From CAG-411 sp050875145 (GTDB lineage Bacteria; Bacillota; Clostridia; Lachnospirales; Lachnospiraceae): a DNA stretch of 64,000 nt. The stretch covers positions 1 to 64,000 of the forward strand of contig JBNMLH010000003.1 of assembly GCA_050875145.1 (NCBI GenBank). Reading direction: 5' to 3'. The notes under the pieces are model-generated. The model had not been told where the DNA came from. It saw only the letters and a list, made by a program, of their open reading frames with translations, and did no database searches. The position numbers were made by a program, and so were the translations under genes. Positions 41,857-50,771 of this stretch are shown here, in pieces. Position 1 is the stretch's first letter. Every line of letters begins with the position of its first letter.

Positions 41857-42489
41857 CTATACCGATACATCAATAGAATTACGAACTAGCCTATTACCAT
41901 TTTTAACAAGCGTAGCTTCCACTGATTCTCTTGTGACATTATCAAGAATACTTGTATCAAATTTTTGTCCCGGCTTCCAATTTGGATTGGCTGATTTCAC
42001 CGCTGCATACATAGCGGCTCTATACTGTCCTTCATATTGTTCCAAAGTCCATGTACCACTTAAACGTTTCTCTTTATTTACACTTAACTGATATTCTTTG
42101 AAAATATCTGAACGCTTCGTTGTATCACCATTTGAAATACCGTTTTCTTGGATAAATTCTCGCTTCACATTATCAAACATTTTTTGACGGTATTCCTCAG
42201 ATACATTCGTAAGTTTCTGCCACGATGTACCTTTGCCAGTGACATCCATTCCTGCCACTCCATTTGCATTCAATAAATCTCCATCTGAATCAAATTGTTT
42301 CATCAAATTTTTAACAATCGTATCTCTTCCACCGAATGTTTCATATATCATTTTTTCTTCTGGAGACATCATGGCTTCGTTCTGAATTACACCTGATAAC
42401 CAACCTTTTTCTTTCAAAGCCTTATATTGTTTACTATTTGTATTGACACCATTATAAGTATTACCTAATCCGCTAATATTTATCGACAT
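41857..42489 (-). CDS. Orphan protein of unknown function (MSINISG type)
   Basis: The 210-residue protein starts MSINISGLGNTYNGVNTNSK after AGGAGG, similar in its first residues to the LRR-like orphan at 38 kb. Residues about 40-75 (MMSPEEKMIYETFGGRDTIV, LMKQFDSDGD) include a DxDGD that looks like a calcium-binding loop (FDSDGDLLNANGVAG), and GTWTLEQYEGQYRAAMYAAV is another striking part. No signal peptide or TM. Domain-of-unknown-function proteins of this form are frequent in Lachnospiraceae. Copy D of the promoter box is upstream. Confidence 0.6.
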   Translation of the reverse strand: MSINISGLGNTYNGVNTNSKQYKALKEKGWLSGVIQNEAMMSPEEKMIYETFGGRDTIVKNLMKQFDSDGDLLNANGVAGMDVTGKGTSWQKLTNVSEEYRQKMFDNVKREFIQENGISNGDTTKRSDIFKEYQLSVNKEKRLSGTWTLEQYEGQYRAAMYAAVKSANPNWKPGQKFDTSILDNVTRESVEATLVKNGNRLVRNSIDVSV

Positions 42490-42591
42490 ATAAAAACCTC
42501 CTTGTAAATTAACTCAAAATCCGTTTAAAATTAACTCACTGCTATATGATATATATCGTCATAAATCCAGAAAATCAAACATACCAGTTCT

Positions 42592-42690
42592 ACAAGTCTT
42601 TATTTACTAAATTCACATCTACATTATACTATAAAAATAACGGCACTGTATATCACTTTATCTATATACAATGCCGTTATCTTAATCCTC
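42592..42690 (-). repeat. Copy D of the island repeat: hairpin plus promoter-like box
   Basis: The minus strand has the long hairpin AACGGCATTGTATAT/ATATACAGTGCCGTT followed by TTATTTTTATAGTATAAT and GATGTGAATTTAGTAAAT. It ends the ssrA transcript and may start that of the orphan gene at 41857-42489. Hairpin and box correspond to the second half of copies A and B. Confidence 0.65.
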
Positions 42691-42745
42691 ACTAATACTC
42701 CTATATAGATATACCCTATAAGGAGCTTAATTTGTTCAGTTTTAG

Positions 42746-43087
42746 TGGAGCTGGCGGGAGTTGAACCCGCGTCCGAAAATCCGTCCACCCCAGTATCTCC
42801 TATCACAGTCAGTTTTTTGACATTCCCTCTATCAGCCGAGAACTAACACTCTGCTGACTTTAGTAGCTTCATAAATCTCTTACTTACGCAAAGCTTTGTA
42901 AATAAGGTGCCCTGCAAGTTTGATGCCAATTCCCAAGTCGCAGGAAGCCTAGGATTGACAAGCCGCCCTTAGGCAGCTAATGCTAAATTATCTTCAGCGT
43001 TTATATTTAATCCAGGTTTTTACGTGGTCCCAGAGCCACGGATAGCTGCTCGAGTTTCAAAATCCCCGTCGAAACCATTACAACCCC
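42746..43087 (-). ncRNA. ssrA: Transfer-messenger RNA (tmRNA)
   Basis: The 5' end GGGGTTGTAATGGTTTCGAC pairs with the 3' end CAGCTCC to form the acceptor stem, with a discriminator A; the T arm is GCGGGTTCAACTCCCGC. The tag reading frame ends ...GCT GAA GAT AAT TTA GCA TTA GCT GCC TAA, i.e. a peptide ending AEDNLALAA, a normal proteolysis tag. CCA is not encoded. SmpB, the tmRNA partner, is encoded immediately upstream. The RNA rescues stalled ribosomes. Confidence 0.95.
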
Positions 43088-43132
43088 ATAAAGTTGTTTT
43101 GGTTTAGCAGATGATACCGATCTGCCTTTCAG

Positions 43133-43173
43133 TGGAGCTGACGAGAGTTGAACTCGCGTCCAAAAACGTCCAC
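43133..43173 (-). repeat. Diverged duplicate of the tmRNA 3' end
   Basis: The minus strand has GTGGACG, a T4-T5 run, GGACGCGAGTTCAACTCTCG and TCAGCTCCACT, matching the true tmRNA tail (42746-42788) with a few changes. The changes in the T stem are compensated (GAG/CTC instead of GGG/CCC). It lies between the ssrA promoter and ssrA, so it would be part of the primary transcript's leader. It is probably the relic of another ssrA copy or an attachment site. Confidence 0.75.
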
Positions 43174-43182
43174 ATCGTAAAA

Positions 43183-43211
43183 ATGGTATCACACACCTTT
43201 TTATTTGTCAA
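43183..43211 (-). promoter_or_regulatory. Sigma-A promoter of ssrA
   Basis: TTGACA, 17 bases and TACCAT on the minus strand, 13 bases after the smpB stop codon. Transcription would start about 43175, just ahead of the duplicated tmRNA tail and about 90 bases before mature tmRNA. Confidence 0.7.
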
Positions 43212-43224
43212 GCCGCAACACCAG

Positions 43225-43692
43225 CTAAAAACGCATATTTTTCTTAAATTGCTTTTCTGCTTCTCTCTGCTGATCTCGTTTTGCAATATCCTGTCGTTTA
43301 TCGTATAATTTTTTACCTTTGGCAAGTCCAATCTCTACTTTCACAAGACTACCTTTAAAATAAACATTAAGAGGTACTAAGGTATAACCTTTCTGTTGCA
43401 TTTGTCCCATCATCTTGTTAATTTCATATTTATGAAGCAACAATTTTTTTACACGCAAAGGATCTCGGTTAAAAATATTGCCTTTTTCATAGGGACTGAT
43501 GTGCATTCCATATATATACACTTCGCCTTTTTCCACACGAACAAAAGCTTCTTTTATACTACACTTTCCCATTCGAAGAGACTTGACTTCTGTTCCATGT
43601 AGCGAAATACCAGCCTCGTAAGTCTCTTCAATAAAATAATCATGCCTTGCTTTTTTATTATTCGCAATCATTTTTTTTGCTTCTTTTGACAT
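43225..43692 (-). CDS. smpB: SsrA-binding protein SmpB
   Basis: SmpB binds tmRNA and brings it to stalled ribosomes. The 155-residue protein has NKKARHDYFIEETYEAGISL, GTEVKSLRMGKCSIKEAFVR and the C-terminal YDKRQDIAKRDQQREAEKQF tail that enters the mRNA channel. It lies between rnr and ssrA, the usual trans-translation cluster. Confidence 0.97.
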   Translation of the reverse strand: MSKEAKKMIANNKKARHDYFIEETYEAGISLHGTEVKSLRMGKCSIKEAFVRVEKGEVYIYGMHISPYEKGNIFNRDPLRVKKLLLHKYEINKMMGQMQQKGYTLVPLNVYFKGSLVKVEIGLAKGKKLYDKRQDIAKRDQQREAEKQFKKNMRF

Positions 43693-43727
43693 TCTCTATC
43701 CTCTTTTCCTACTCAATTCTTCATGCA

Positions 43728-43751
43728 AAGAGGGCAGAAATGCCCTCTTTA
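43728..43751 (-). terminator. Hairpin after rnr
   Basis: AAAGAGGGCA-ttt-TGCCCTCTTT is a near-perfect palindrome 35 bases after the rnr stop. The T-run is short, so termination may be partial. Confidence 0.55.
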
Positions 43752-43785
43752 CAAACAATCCTTACAATGTAAACGGAATTATACT

Positions 43786-46047
43786 TTATTTTTCCTTTTT
43801 TCTAGCTTCCTGGCGTATCTTTTCAAATTTTTCTTCTGCTTTTTTCTGCGCCTCTTCTACTTCTTCTGCTGTAGGTGTATAACGAGCCAAAATTTCCTTT
43901 TCATCCAACTCTTCCTCCTCTGGCATAGGAAGTTCAAAATCAACAGTTCGTGTAAGCTTATCCACTCCAGATACAACCACCTGTATTTTTTCTCCTAATT
44001 TATATGTCTTCTTCGTATGTTCTCCAACCATCATATAATTTTCTTCGTCGTAATAATAATAGTCATCTGTCAAAGCTGTAACTTTTATCATTCCTTCTAC
44101 TGTATTTGGCAGTTCCACATAGATTCCCCAGGTACTAATACTTGATATGATACCCTCAAACGTTTGTCCAATAAACTGCTTCATGTATTCTGCCTTTTTC
44201 ATTTTTTCTACTTCACGCTCTGCCTCATCTGCCCGTCTTTCTAACTGACTAGATTGTAACGCAATATCTGGAAGTATCTTATTATAATGATTGGTTCGTT
44301 TTTCGCTAAGACCAGACTTTAAGCTTTCTTTTATGATACGATGGATCTGTAAATCAGGATATCTACGGATTGGGGAAGTAAAATGGCAATAATATTTTGT
44401 TGCCAAACCAAAATGCCCATCACATGATACCGTATACTTTGCCTGCTTCATAGAACGGAGAGTAAGTCTGCTAATCAGCGTTTCCTCTTGTGTTCCCTCG
44501 ATTTTCTTTATTAATTTTTGCAACTCTTTTGGATGAATTTCTTCTGGTCCAATTTTGATACTGTAGCCAAAATTATTAATGAAAATACCTAATTTTTGAA
44601 TCTTCTCAGGGTCTGGTTCTTCATGTGTACGGTATACAAATGGTGATTCCCTCCAAAAGAAATCTTCCGCTATCGTCTCATTCGCTACTAACATAAAGTC
44701 TTCTATTATCTTAGTTGCTTTGTTTCTTTCATACGCTTTTACTTCCAAAGGAGTTCCCTTTTCGTCCAAGATAATTTTACTCTCTGGAAAATCAAAATCA
44801 ATGGAGCCTCTTTTTCTTCTTTTTTCTCTTAAAATATCTGCTAACTCTTCCATAAGTTCAAACATTGGTACGAGTGGCTTATTCTCTTTTATCGTTGCTT
44901 CGTCATGGTCCTCGATAATCTTCTTAACCTGTGTATAGGACATTCTCTTTGTAATATTAACCAACGTCTCAGATATTCTGTGGTCTACCACATTACCATT
45001 CTTATCAATATCCATAAAGCAACTCAAGGCTAATCGATCCACACCTGCATTCAAGGAACAAATACCATTTGATAAGGCATGTGGTAACATTGGAATCACT
45101 CGATCAACCAAATACACACTGGTTCCTCTCTTGATTGCCTCCACATCCAAAGGTGAACCTTCGGTTACATAATTTGATACATCCGCAATATGCACACCCA
45201 GCTTATAAATATCGCCCTCTTTTGTAAGAGAAACTGCATCATCCAAATCTTTTGCATCTTCCCCATCAATCGTTACCATCATCATATCGCGAATATCTTC
45301 ACGACCTTCCTTCGCTTCTTCTGGTACTTCATCTGGAACGGTTTCTACCTGATGCATCACTCCATCTGGAAAATCTTCTGGTAATCCATACGCTCTTACA
45401 ATTGAAAGAATATCTACGCCCGGATCATTTATATGTCCCAAAATCTCAATAATTTCACCTTCTGGATTCTGGTTTCCTCCACCATAACTGGTGATTTTCA
45501 CTACTACCTTATGTCCACTGACTGCATTTTTACAATGTTCTTTAGGTATAAAAATATCCTTTGTAAATTTTTGATTGTCTGCTATTACAAATCCATAATT
45601 TTTGCTCTTGGCAAAAGTACCGACAATCACATCTGTACCTCGTTCTAATATTCCAACAATGCGGCCTTCTAATCGTTTTCCAGTTTTTTCAGGATTTACG
45701 TCTACCTGCACTTTATCATTGTGTAATGCGCCTTTTGTTGCATTTTCAGGAATAAAGATATCCTCTTTTTCTCCTTCAATTCGCACAAAACCATACCCTT
45801 TTTGTGTTCCGCAAAAAGTTCCAACCTGAATATTTCCGGAAATTGGTTTTACTTTTCCTTTCGAATCAATTGTTATCTTTCCATCTGCAATCAAACTTTC
45901 AATCACTTCGTGAAAGTCTGCTTTCTCTTTTCTTGGAACCTGAAGAAGGCTCATCATTTCCTTCATTTTTATAGGACGATAATGTTTTTCCGAAATAAAA
46001 CCGTATATTAATTTCTTCTTTTCTTCTAAAAGCAACTTATCCATCAT
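43786..46047 (-). CDS. rnr: Ribonuclease R
   Basis: RNase R is a 3'-5' exoribonuclease that degrades structured RNA and, with SmpB-tmRNA, faulty mRNAs. The 753-residue protein has N-terminal cold-shock domains (GTFCGTQKGYGFVRIEGEKE; GTFAKSKNYGFVIADNQKFT), the RNB catalytic domain with DGEDAKDLDDAVSL and FCMDIDKNGNVVDHRISETL-like segment, SPIRRYPDLQIHR and a C-terminal S1 domain with a Lys-rich tail. ATG 46047 follows AGGGGTG; upstream codons of the frame are not needed. Confidence 0.95.
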   Translation of the reverse strand: MMDKLLLEEKKKLIYGFISEKHYRPIKMKEMMSLLQVPRKEKADFHEVIESLIADGKITIDSKGKVKPISGNIQVGTFCGTQKGYGFVRIEGEKEDIFIPENATKGALHNDKVQVDVNPEKTGKRLEGRIVGILERGTDVIVGTFAKSKNYGFVIADNQKFTKDIFIPKEHCKNAVSGHKVVVKITSYGGGNQNPEGEIIEILGHINDPGVDILSIVRAYGLPEDFPDGVMHQVETVPDEVPEEAKEGREDIRDMMMVTIDGEDAKDLDDAVSLTKEGDIYKLGVHIADVSNYVTEGSPLDVEAIKRGTSVYLVDRVIPMLPHALSNGICSLNAGVDRLALSCFMDIDKNGNVVDHRISETLVNITKRMSYTQVKKIIEDHDEATIKENKPLVPMFELMEELADILREKRRKRGSIDFDFPESKIILDEKGTPLEVKAYERNKATKIIEDFMLVANETIAEDFFWRESPFVYRTHEEPDPEKIQKLGIFINNFGYSIKIGPEEIHPKELQKLIKKIEGTQEETLISRLTLRSMKQAKYTVSCDGHFGLATKYYCHFTSPIRRYPDLQIHRIIKESLKSGLSEKRTNHYNKILPDIALQSSQLERRADEAEREVEKMKKAEYMKQFIGQTFEGIISSISTWGIYVELPNTVEGMIKVTALTDDYYYYDEENYMMVGEHTKKTYKLGEKIQVVVSGVDKLTRTVDFELPMPEEEELDEKEILARYTPTAEEVEEAQKKAEEKFEKIRQEARKKEK

Positions 46048-46258
46048 AATAATCACCCCTTCTTTCTTGTTTGCCCCGTTTTGTATGTTACTCAATCTAA
46101 TTAATGATACTACTCTTGTGAGTATCTACTAATTTATATCCGCACTTCTTTATACTATATATTATACCACTTTCCTGCAGAATTTCATTAAAAAGATGTC
46201 TTTTTATCAAAAACAGATAGCTTCTTATACAACCTTTACATATTCGAATAAAACAAAG

Positions 46259-46286
46259 AAAGGTAGATGAAATACTCATCTACCTT
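46259..46286 (-). terminator. Terminator after secG
   Basis: AAGGTAGATGA-gtatt-TCATCTACCTT followed by TCTTTGTTTT on the minus strand, about 25 bases after the secG stop. Confidence 0.65.
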
Positions 46287-46308
46287 ATCTATGGTTATCT
46301 TAATATTC

Positions 46309-46563
46309 TTACCAAACTTTTAAATTTAACACAATAGAAAGAATAATAAATAATATCGCTAATGCAGTTGTTGCTCTTTTTAAAGCACCTTCTGCAGAAC
46401 GTCCCTTATTCTTGCTCCAATATGTGTCACTTCCGCCTGATACTCCACCAGTAATAGCAGATAATCCTGCATCCTTACCTTCCTGCATCAAAACAATTAC
46501 AGTAAGAGCTACACAAACTAAAATATATACAATTGTTAAAATAGCTTCGATTGTATTTAGCAC
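46309..46563 (-). CDS. secG: Preprotein translocase subunit SecG
   Basis: The 84-residue protein has two TM segments around a Gly/Ser-rich loop (MQEGKDAGLSAITGGVSGGS) and ends KRATTALAILFIILSIVLNL, the SecG layout. It starts with GTG after GGAGGTG. SecG is usually adjacent to rnr-smpB-ssrA in Firmicutes, as here. Confidence 0.93.
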   Translation of the reverse strand: MLNTIEAILTIVYILVCVALTVIVLMQEGKDAGLSAITGGVSGGSDTYWSKNKGRSAEGALKRATTALAILFIILSIVLNLKVW

Positions 46564-46634
46564 AGTTCACACCTCCTAACAAAGCACTCATTTTGATATT
46601 ATATCATACAAGCTTACACATTTCAATCCTTTTC

Positions 46635-48179
46635 TTACTTTTTAATCAATAACGACTTTCCTGTCATTTCTGTCGGCTGCTCCATTTCCATCATTTCTAA
46701 TAAAGTAGGAGCAATATCTGCCAAGCATCCACCTTCTCTTAATGTGTAATTATCATCATAATTAACTAAGATAAATGGTACTGGATTTGTTGTATGTGCA
46801 GTGAAAGGTGCTCCTGTTTCATAATCAATCAACTGTTCGCAGTTACCATGGTCTGCACAGATAAACATCTGTCCATCCACTTCTTTCAATGCCTCTACAG
46901 CCTTTCCAACGCACTCGTCTACTACTTCCACAGCCTTAACTGCTGCTTCCTGCACACCTGTATGTCCAACCATGTCCGGATTAGCAAAATTAATAATGAT
47001 TACATCATATTTATCTGATTTGATGGCATCCACTAAACCATCACAAACTTGATATGCACTCATTTCTGGTTGCAAATCATATGTTGCTACCTTTGGAGAT
47101 TTTACTAATAAACGTTCTTCTCCCTTGTTTGGTTCTTCTACACCACCATTAAAGAAAAATGTTACATGTGCATATTTTTCTGTTTCCGCAGTACGAAGCT
47201 GTGTCTTTCCATTTTTAGCAAGATATTCACCAAATGTGTTTGTAATTTCAACCTTATTGAATGCAACCGTTTTATTTGGAATTGTCACATCATACTCTGT
47301 AAATACCACATAAGTAGTATCTTTTCTTCCACCTTTGCGTTCAAAACCATCGAAATCATCTGCACAAAATGCTCTTGTCAACTCTCTGGCTCTATCCGGA
47401 CGGAAGTTATAGAAAATAACAGAATCTTTATCCTTTACAGTTGCAACTGGAGCATCATTTTCCATAATTACAGTTGGAAGAACAAATTCATCTGTCTCAT
47501 CCTTATCATAAGAATTCTGTACTGCTGTCAATGCATCATTTGCTGTTACGCCTTCTCCATCTGCAATTGCCTTATAAGCCTTCTCAACACGATCCCAACG
47601 ATTATCACGGTCCATTGCATAGTAACGTCCCATAACACTGGCAATCTTTCCAACTCCAATTTCACTCATTTTGTCTAAAGCTTCCTGAACAAAACCTTTA
47701 CCTGATGCTGGTGCTGTATCTCTACCATCTAAAAAGGCATGTACATAAACATTCTGAATACCTTCTTTTTTAGCTAGTTCAAGCAATCCATACATATGGC
47801 TGTTATGACTATGCACACCACCATCTGACAATAATCCGAATAAATGAAGATCAGAATTGTTTTCCTTGCAATTATTAACAGCCTTTAATAAAGCTTCATT
47901 TTTAAAGAAGTCTCCATCTTGAATCTCCTTTGTGATTCTTGTCAGTTCCTGATATACAATTCTTCCGGCACCCATGTTCAAATGTCCAACCTCAGAATTA
48001 CCCATCTGTCCTTCTGGAAGTCCTACTGCCATTCCACTGGCATTTCCTTTTACAAAAGGATACTCTGCCATCAATTTATCCATAACAGGTGTATTTGCCA
48101 TAGCAACTGCGTTTGCTTCCTTTTTTTCATTCAATCCGTAACCATCTAAAATCATCAATACTGTAGGTTTTTTACTCAT
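46635..48179 (-). CDS. gpmI: Cofactor-independent phosphoglycerate mutase
   Basis: GpmI interconverts 3- and 2-phosphoglycerate with two Mn ions. The 514-residue protein has VLMILDGYGLNEKKEANAVA, the phosphoserine site MGNSEVGHLNMGAGR (Ser about 62), the HAFLDGRDTAP segment and NFANPDMVGHTG and CADHGNCEQ metal ligands. It ends a glycolytic run but has its own promoter. Confidence 0.97.
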   Translation of the reverse strand: MSKKPTVLMILDGYGLNEKKEANAVAMANTPVMDKLMAEYPFVKGNASGMAVGLPEGQMGNSEVGHLNMGAGRIVYQELTRITKEIQDGDFFKNEALLKAVNNCKENNSDLHLFGLLSDGGVHSHNSHMYGLLELAKKEGIQNVYVHAFLDGRDTAPASGKGFVQEALDKMSEIGVGKIASVMGRYYAMDRDNRWDRVEKAYKAIADGEGVTANDALTAVQNSYDKDETDEFVLPTVIMENDAPVATVKDKDSVIFYNFRPDRARELTRAFCADDFDGFERKGGRKDTTYVVFTEYDVTIPNKTVAFNKVEITNTFGEYLAKNGKTQLRTAETEKYAHVTFFFNGGVEEPNKGEERLLVKSPKVATYDLQPEMSAYQVCDGLVDAIKSDKYDVIIINFANPDMVGHTGVQEAAVKAVEVVDECVGKAVEALKEVDGQMFICADHGNCEQLIDYETGAPFTAHTTNPVPFILVNYDDNYTLREGGCLADIAPTLLEMMEMEQPTEMTGKSLLIKK

Positions 48180-48324
48180 ACTAAAAGCTCCTTTGCATTT
48201 TATTTTAATTGTAGTAACTAATCAGATCTATCCTCTGAATAATTATAACTATAAATTTGTAACCATTCACATTACATTATCTGTATCCATTTATTCCTTT
48301 TTATGATACCACTAAAACACCACT

Positions 48325-48353
48325 ATTATAATAAATATCAAAGCGTTTTTCAA
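48325..48353 (-). promoter_or_regulatory. Sigma-A promoter of gpmI
   Basis: TTGAAA, 17 bases and TATAAT on the minus strand, about 145 bases before the gpmI ATG. Confidence 0.75.
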
Positions 48354-48511
48354 GTTTTTCTATATAAAAGTTTATATCAGATATTCGTTTGCACCTTTTC
48401 ACTTTCTTCTGGAATATCCGCTAAATAAAGCAAAAATTGTATAGATACAGTCTGTCTCCTTTTTATGATATCGTGTAAACACAACAAAGATACACTCAAA
48501 TATCCCAACAC

Positions 48512-48554
48512 AAAAAGGCTATCTGAACGGTAATAATAACCGTTCAAATAGCCT
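48512..48554 (-). terminator. Terminator after tpiA
   Basis: AGGCTATTTGAACGGT pairs with ACCGTTCAGATAGCCT with one mismatch, followed by TTTTTG. It lies about 50 bases after the tpiA stop. Confidence 0.8.
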
Positions 48555-48606
48555 AAAGCCTTTATCAGCAAAATAATTTATGCTAAATCCAAAAATATAT
48601 GAAAAA

Positions 48607-49353
48607 TTACTTATAGTTTACGATCTGACCAAATTCTGCTTTCAAAGAAGCTCCACCTACAAGACCACCGTCAATGTTTGGCTTAGCAAATAAGTCTGCT
48701 GCTGTCTTAGCATTTACAGAACCACCATACTGAATACGGATTTCTGCTGCTGTTGCATCATCATAAACTTCAGCGATGCAAGCACGAATAGCAGCGCATA
48801 CTTCTTCTGCCTGATCAGAAGTAGCTGTCTCTCCTGTACCGATTGCCCAGATTGGCTCATATGCGATTACAGCCTTCTTAGCCTGATCTGCCGTTACATT
48901 CTGGAATGCAATCTTAATCTGCATACGAATCCAGTCAATGTAAACACCCTGTTTTCTCTGAGCCAAAGACTCACCACAACAGATAATTGGTGTAATTCCA
49001 TGTTCAAAAGCCTTTAATACTTTTTTATTTACAGTTTCGTCTGTTTCAGCAAAGTATTCTCTTCTCTCAGAATGTCCAAGTACAACATACTTAACACCTG
49101 CATCAACTAACATAGCTGGTGAAATTTCACCTGTATATGCACCGCTCTCTTCAAAGTACATATTTTCAGCACCAATGTTAATGTTACTTCCCTTTGCAGC
49201 TTCCATTGCAGGAATAATATCAATTGCAGGTACGCAGAATACTACGTCTACATCATCGTTTGCAACTAATGGCTTTAATTCGTTTACTAATGCAACTGCC
49301 TCACTTGGAGTTTTATTCATTTTCCAGTTACCAGCAATAATTTTCTTACGCAT
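48607..49353 (-). CDS. tpiA: Triosephosphate isomerase
   Basis: The 248-residue protein has KKIIAGNWKMNKTPSEAVAL, the catalytic His in YVVLGHSERREYF, the catalytic Glu in VIAYEPIWAIGTGETATSDQ and the phosphate-binding YGGSVNAKTAADL and GLVGGASL. It interconverts dihydroxyacetone phosphate and glyceraldehyde 3-phosphate. It follows pgk by 85 bp. Confidence 0.98.
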   Translation of the reverse strand: MRKKIIAGNWKMNKTPSEAVALVNELKPLVANDDVDVVFCVPAIDIIPAMEAAKGSNINIGAENMYFEESGAYTGEISPAMLVDAGVKYVVLGHSERREYFAETDETVNKKVLKAFEHGITPIICCGESLAQRKQGVYIDWIRMQIKIAFQNVTADQAKKAVIAYEPIWAIGTGETATSDQAEEVCAAIRACIAEVYDDATAAEIRIQYGGSVNAKTAADLFAKPNIDGGLVGGASLKAEFGQIVNYK

Positions 49354-49438
49354 AATAATATCCTCACTTTATTTTTATTTAGTTATTTGTTTGCTATCAA
49401 AATCTCAATGTCGTTATCTACATGAATTTTGCAACAAA

Positions 49439-50635
49439 TTACTTATCGTTTGCAGCAACTACACCTGGAAGATCTTTACCCTCTAAGAATTCAAGAGAAG
49501 CTCCACCACCTGTAGAAATGTGTGTCATCTTATCTGCAAATCCTAACTGATTTGCTGCTGCTGCTGAATCTCCACCACCAATGATTGTAGTAGCATCAAT
49601 TTCAGCCATTGCCTTAGCAACTGCAATTGTACCAGCTGCAAAATTAGACATTTCGAAACATCCCATTGGTCCGTTCCATACTACTGTCTTAGCACCTTTT
49701 ACAGCATCTGCATATAACTCAGCAGTCTTAGGTCCGATATCTAATCCTAACCATCCTGCTTCTAATCCTTCTTTGTCTGTAACAACCTTAGTATTTGCAT
49801 TGTTATCAAATTTATCTGCTGCCATTGTATCTACAGGAATTAATAATTTCTTACCATTTGCTTCAGCCTTAGCCATCATTTCCTTTGCATAATCTACATA
49901 ATCAGCTTCAAATAAAGAATCACCGATTGCATATCCCTTTGCTGAAAGGAATGTAAATGCCATACCACCACCAATAATCAAAGTATCTACTTTATCAAGA
50001 AGGTTATTGATAACTGAAATCTTAGAAGAAACTTTAGAACCTCCTAAGATTGCTACGAATGGTCTTTCTGGATTGTTTACAGCATTTCCTAAGAAATCAA
50101 TTTCCTTCTGCATTAAATATCCAACTACTGCTGTATCAACAAACTTTGTAACACCGACATTTGAACAATGTGCTCTATGAGCTGTACCAAATGCATCGTT
50201 TACAAATACATCACATAAAGAAGCTAATTCTTTTGAGAATTCTTCTCCATTCTTTGTTTCTTCTGCTCTATAACGAGTATTCTCTAATAATACAACATCA
50301 CCATCGTTCATAGCTGCTACTGCTGCCTTTGCATTTTCACCAACAACAGTTGCATCTGCTGCAAATTTAACTTCCTGTCCTAATAATTCTGATAAACGAA
50401 CAGCAACTGGAGCTAAAGATAATTCCGGCTTTGGCTCTCCCTTTGGCTTACCTAAATGAGAGCAAAGGATAACCTTTCCACCATCTGCAATCAATTTCTT
50501 GATTGTAGGTAATGCAGCAACCAAACGGTTCTCATCTGTAATCTTTCCATCCTGTAATGGCACGTTAAAATCGCAACGTACTAAAACTTTCTTTCCTTTT
50601 ACGTTAATATCATCTACTGATTTTTTATTTAACAT
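49439..50635 (-). CDS. pgk: Phosphoglycerate kinase
   Basis: The 398-residue protein has VLVRCDFNVPLQDGKITDEN, HLGKPKGEPKPELSLAP, FVNDAFGTAHRAH, ILGGSKVSSKISVI and the nucleotide-binding GGGDSAAAANQLGF. It makes ATP from 1,3-bisphosphoglycerate. Codon use is strongly biased (many GAT, AAA and GCT codons), as for highly expressed genes. It follows gap after a strong terminator. Confidence 0.98.
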   Translation of the reverse strand: MLNKKSVDDINVKGKKVLVRCDFNVPLQDGKITDENRLVAALPTIKKLIADGGKVILCSHLGKPKGEPKPELSLAPVAVRLSELLGQEVKFAADATVVGENAKAAVAAMNDGDVVLLENTRYRAEETKNGEEFSKELASLCDVFVNDAFGTAHRAHCSNVGVTKFVDTAVVGYLMQKEIDFLGNAVNNPERPFVAILGGSKVSSKISVINNLLDKVDTLIIGGGMAFTFLSAKGYAIGDSLFEADYVDYAKEMMAKAEANGKKLLIPVDTMAADKFDNNANTKVVTDKEGLEAGWLGLDIGPKTAELYADAVKGAKTVVWNGPMGCFEMSNFAAGTIAVAKAMAEIDATTIIGGGDSAAAANQLGFADKMTHISTGGGASLEFLEGKDLPGVVAANDK

Positions 50636-50698
50636 CTTTATTTTCCTTTCTTAATCGAATTTTATTATTAGAACTAAAGAATATCTAATAAACAAGCA

Positions 50699-50731
50699 AA
50701 AAGGTCCGGTCCAAAAGACCGGACCTTTTTT
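50699..50731 (-). terminator. Strong terminator between gap and pgk
   Basis: AAAAAAGGTCCGGTC-ttttg-GACCGGACCTTTTT is a perfect stem flanked by A and T runs, so it can act in either direction. It separates gap from pgk. Confidence 0.9.
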
Positions 50732-50771
50732 AGGTCTATAAAAGTGCTAACACACTATTCTTCCAATTAAA

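Larger units (their letters stand above)
48180..48606. other. Gap between tpiA and gpmI
   Basis: It holds the tpiA terminator, the gpmI promoter and a leader of about 135 bases before gpmI with a loose inverted repeat (GTAACTAATCAG with CTGAATAATTATAAC). A frame at 48377-48571 crosses the terminator and lacks a ribosome binding site; its last part (YLADIPEESEKVQTNI) is protein-like but I would not call it a gene. Confidence 0.4.

Noticed and set aside
42746..43173. Circularly permuted two-piece tmRNA
   Set aside because: The duplicated 3' end upstream suggested it, but the main gene has both acceptor strands, the tag frame and a T arm in the normal order.
48377..48571. 64-codon frame downstream of tpiA
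   Set aside because: It runs through the tpiA terminator stem and has no ribosome binding site; only its last part looks protein-like.
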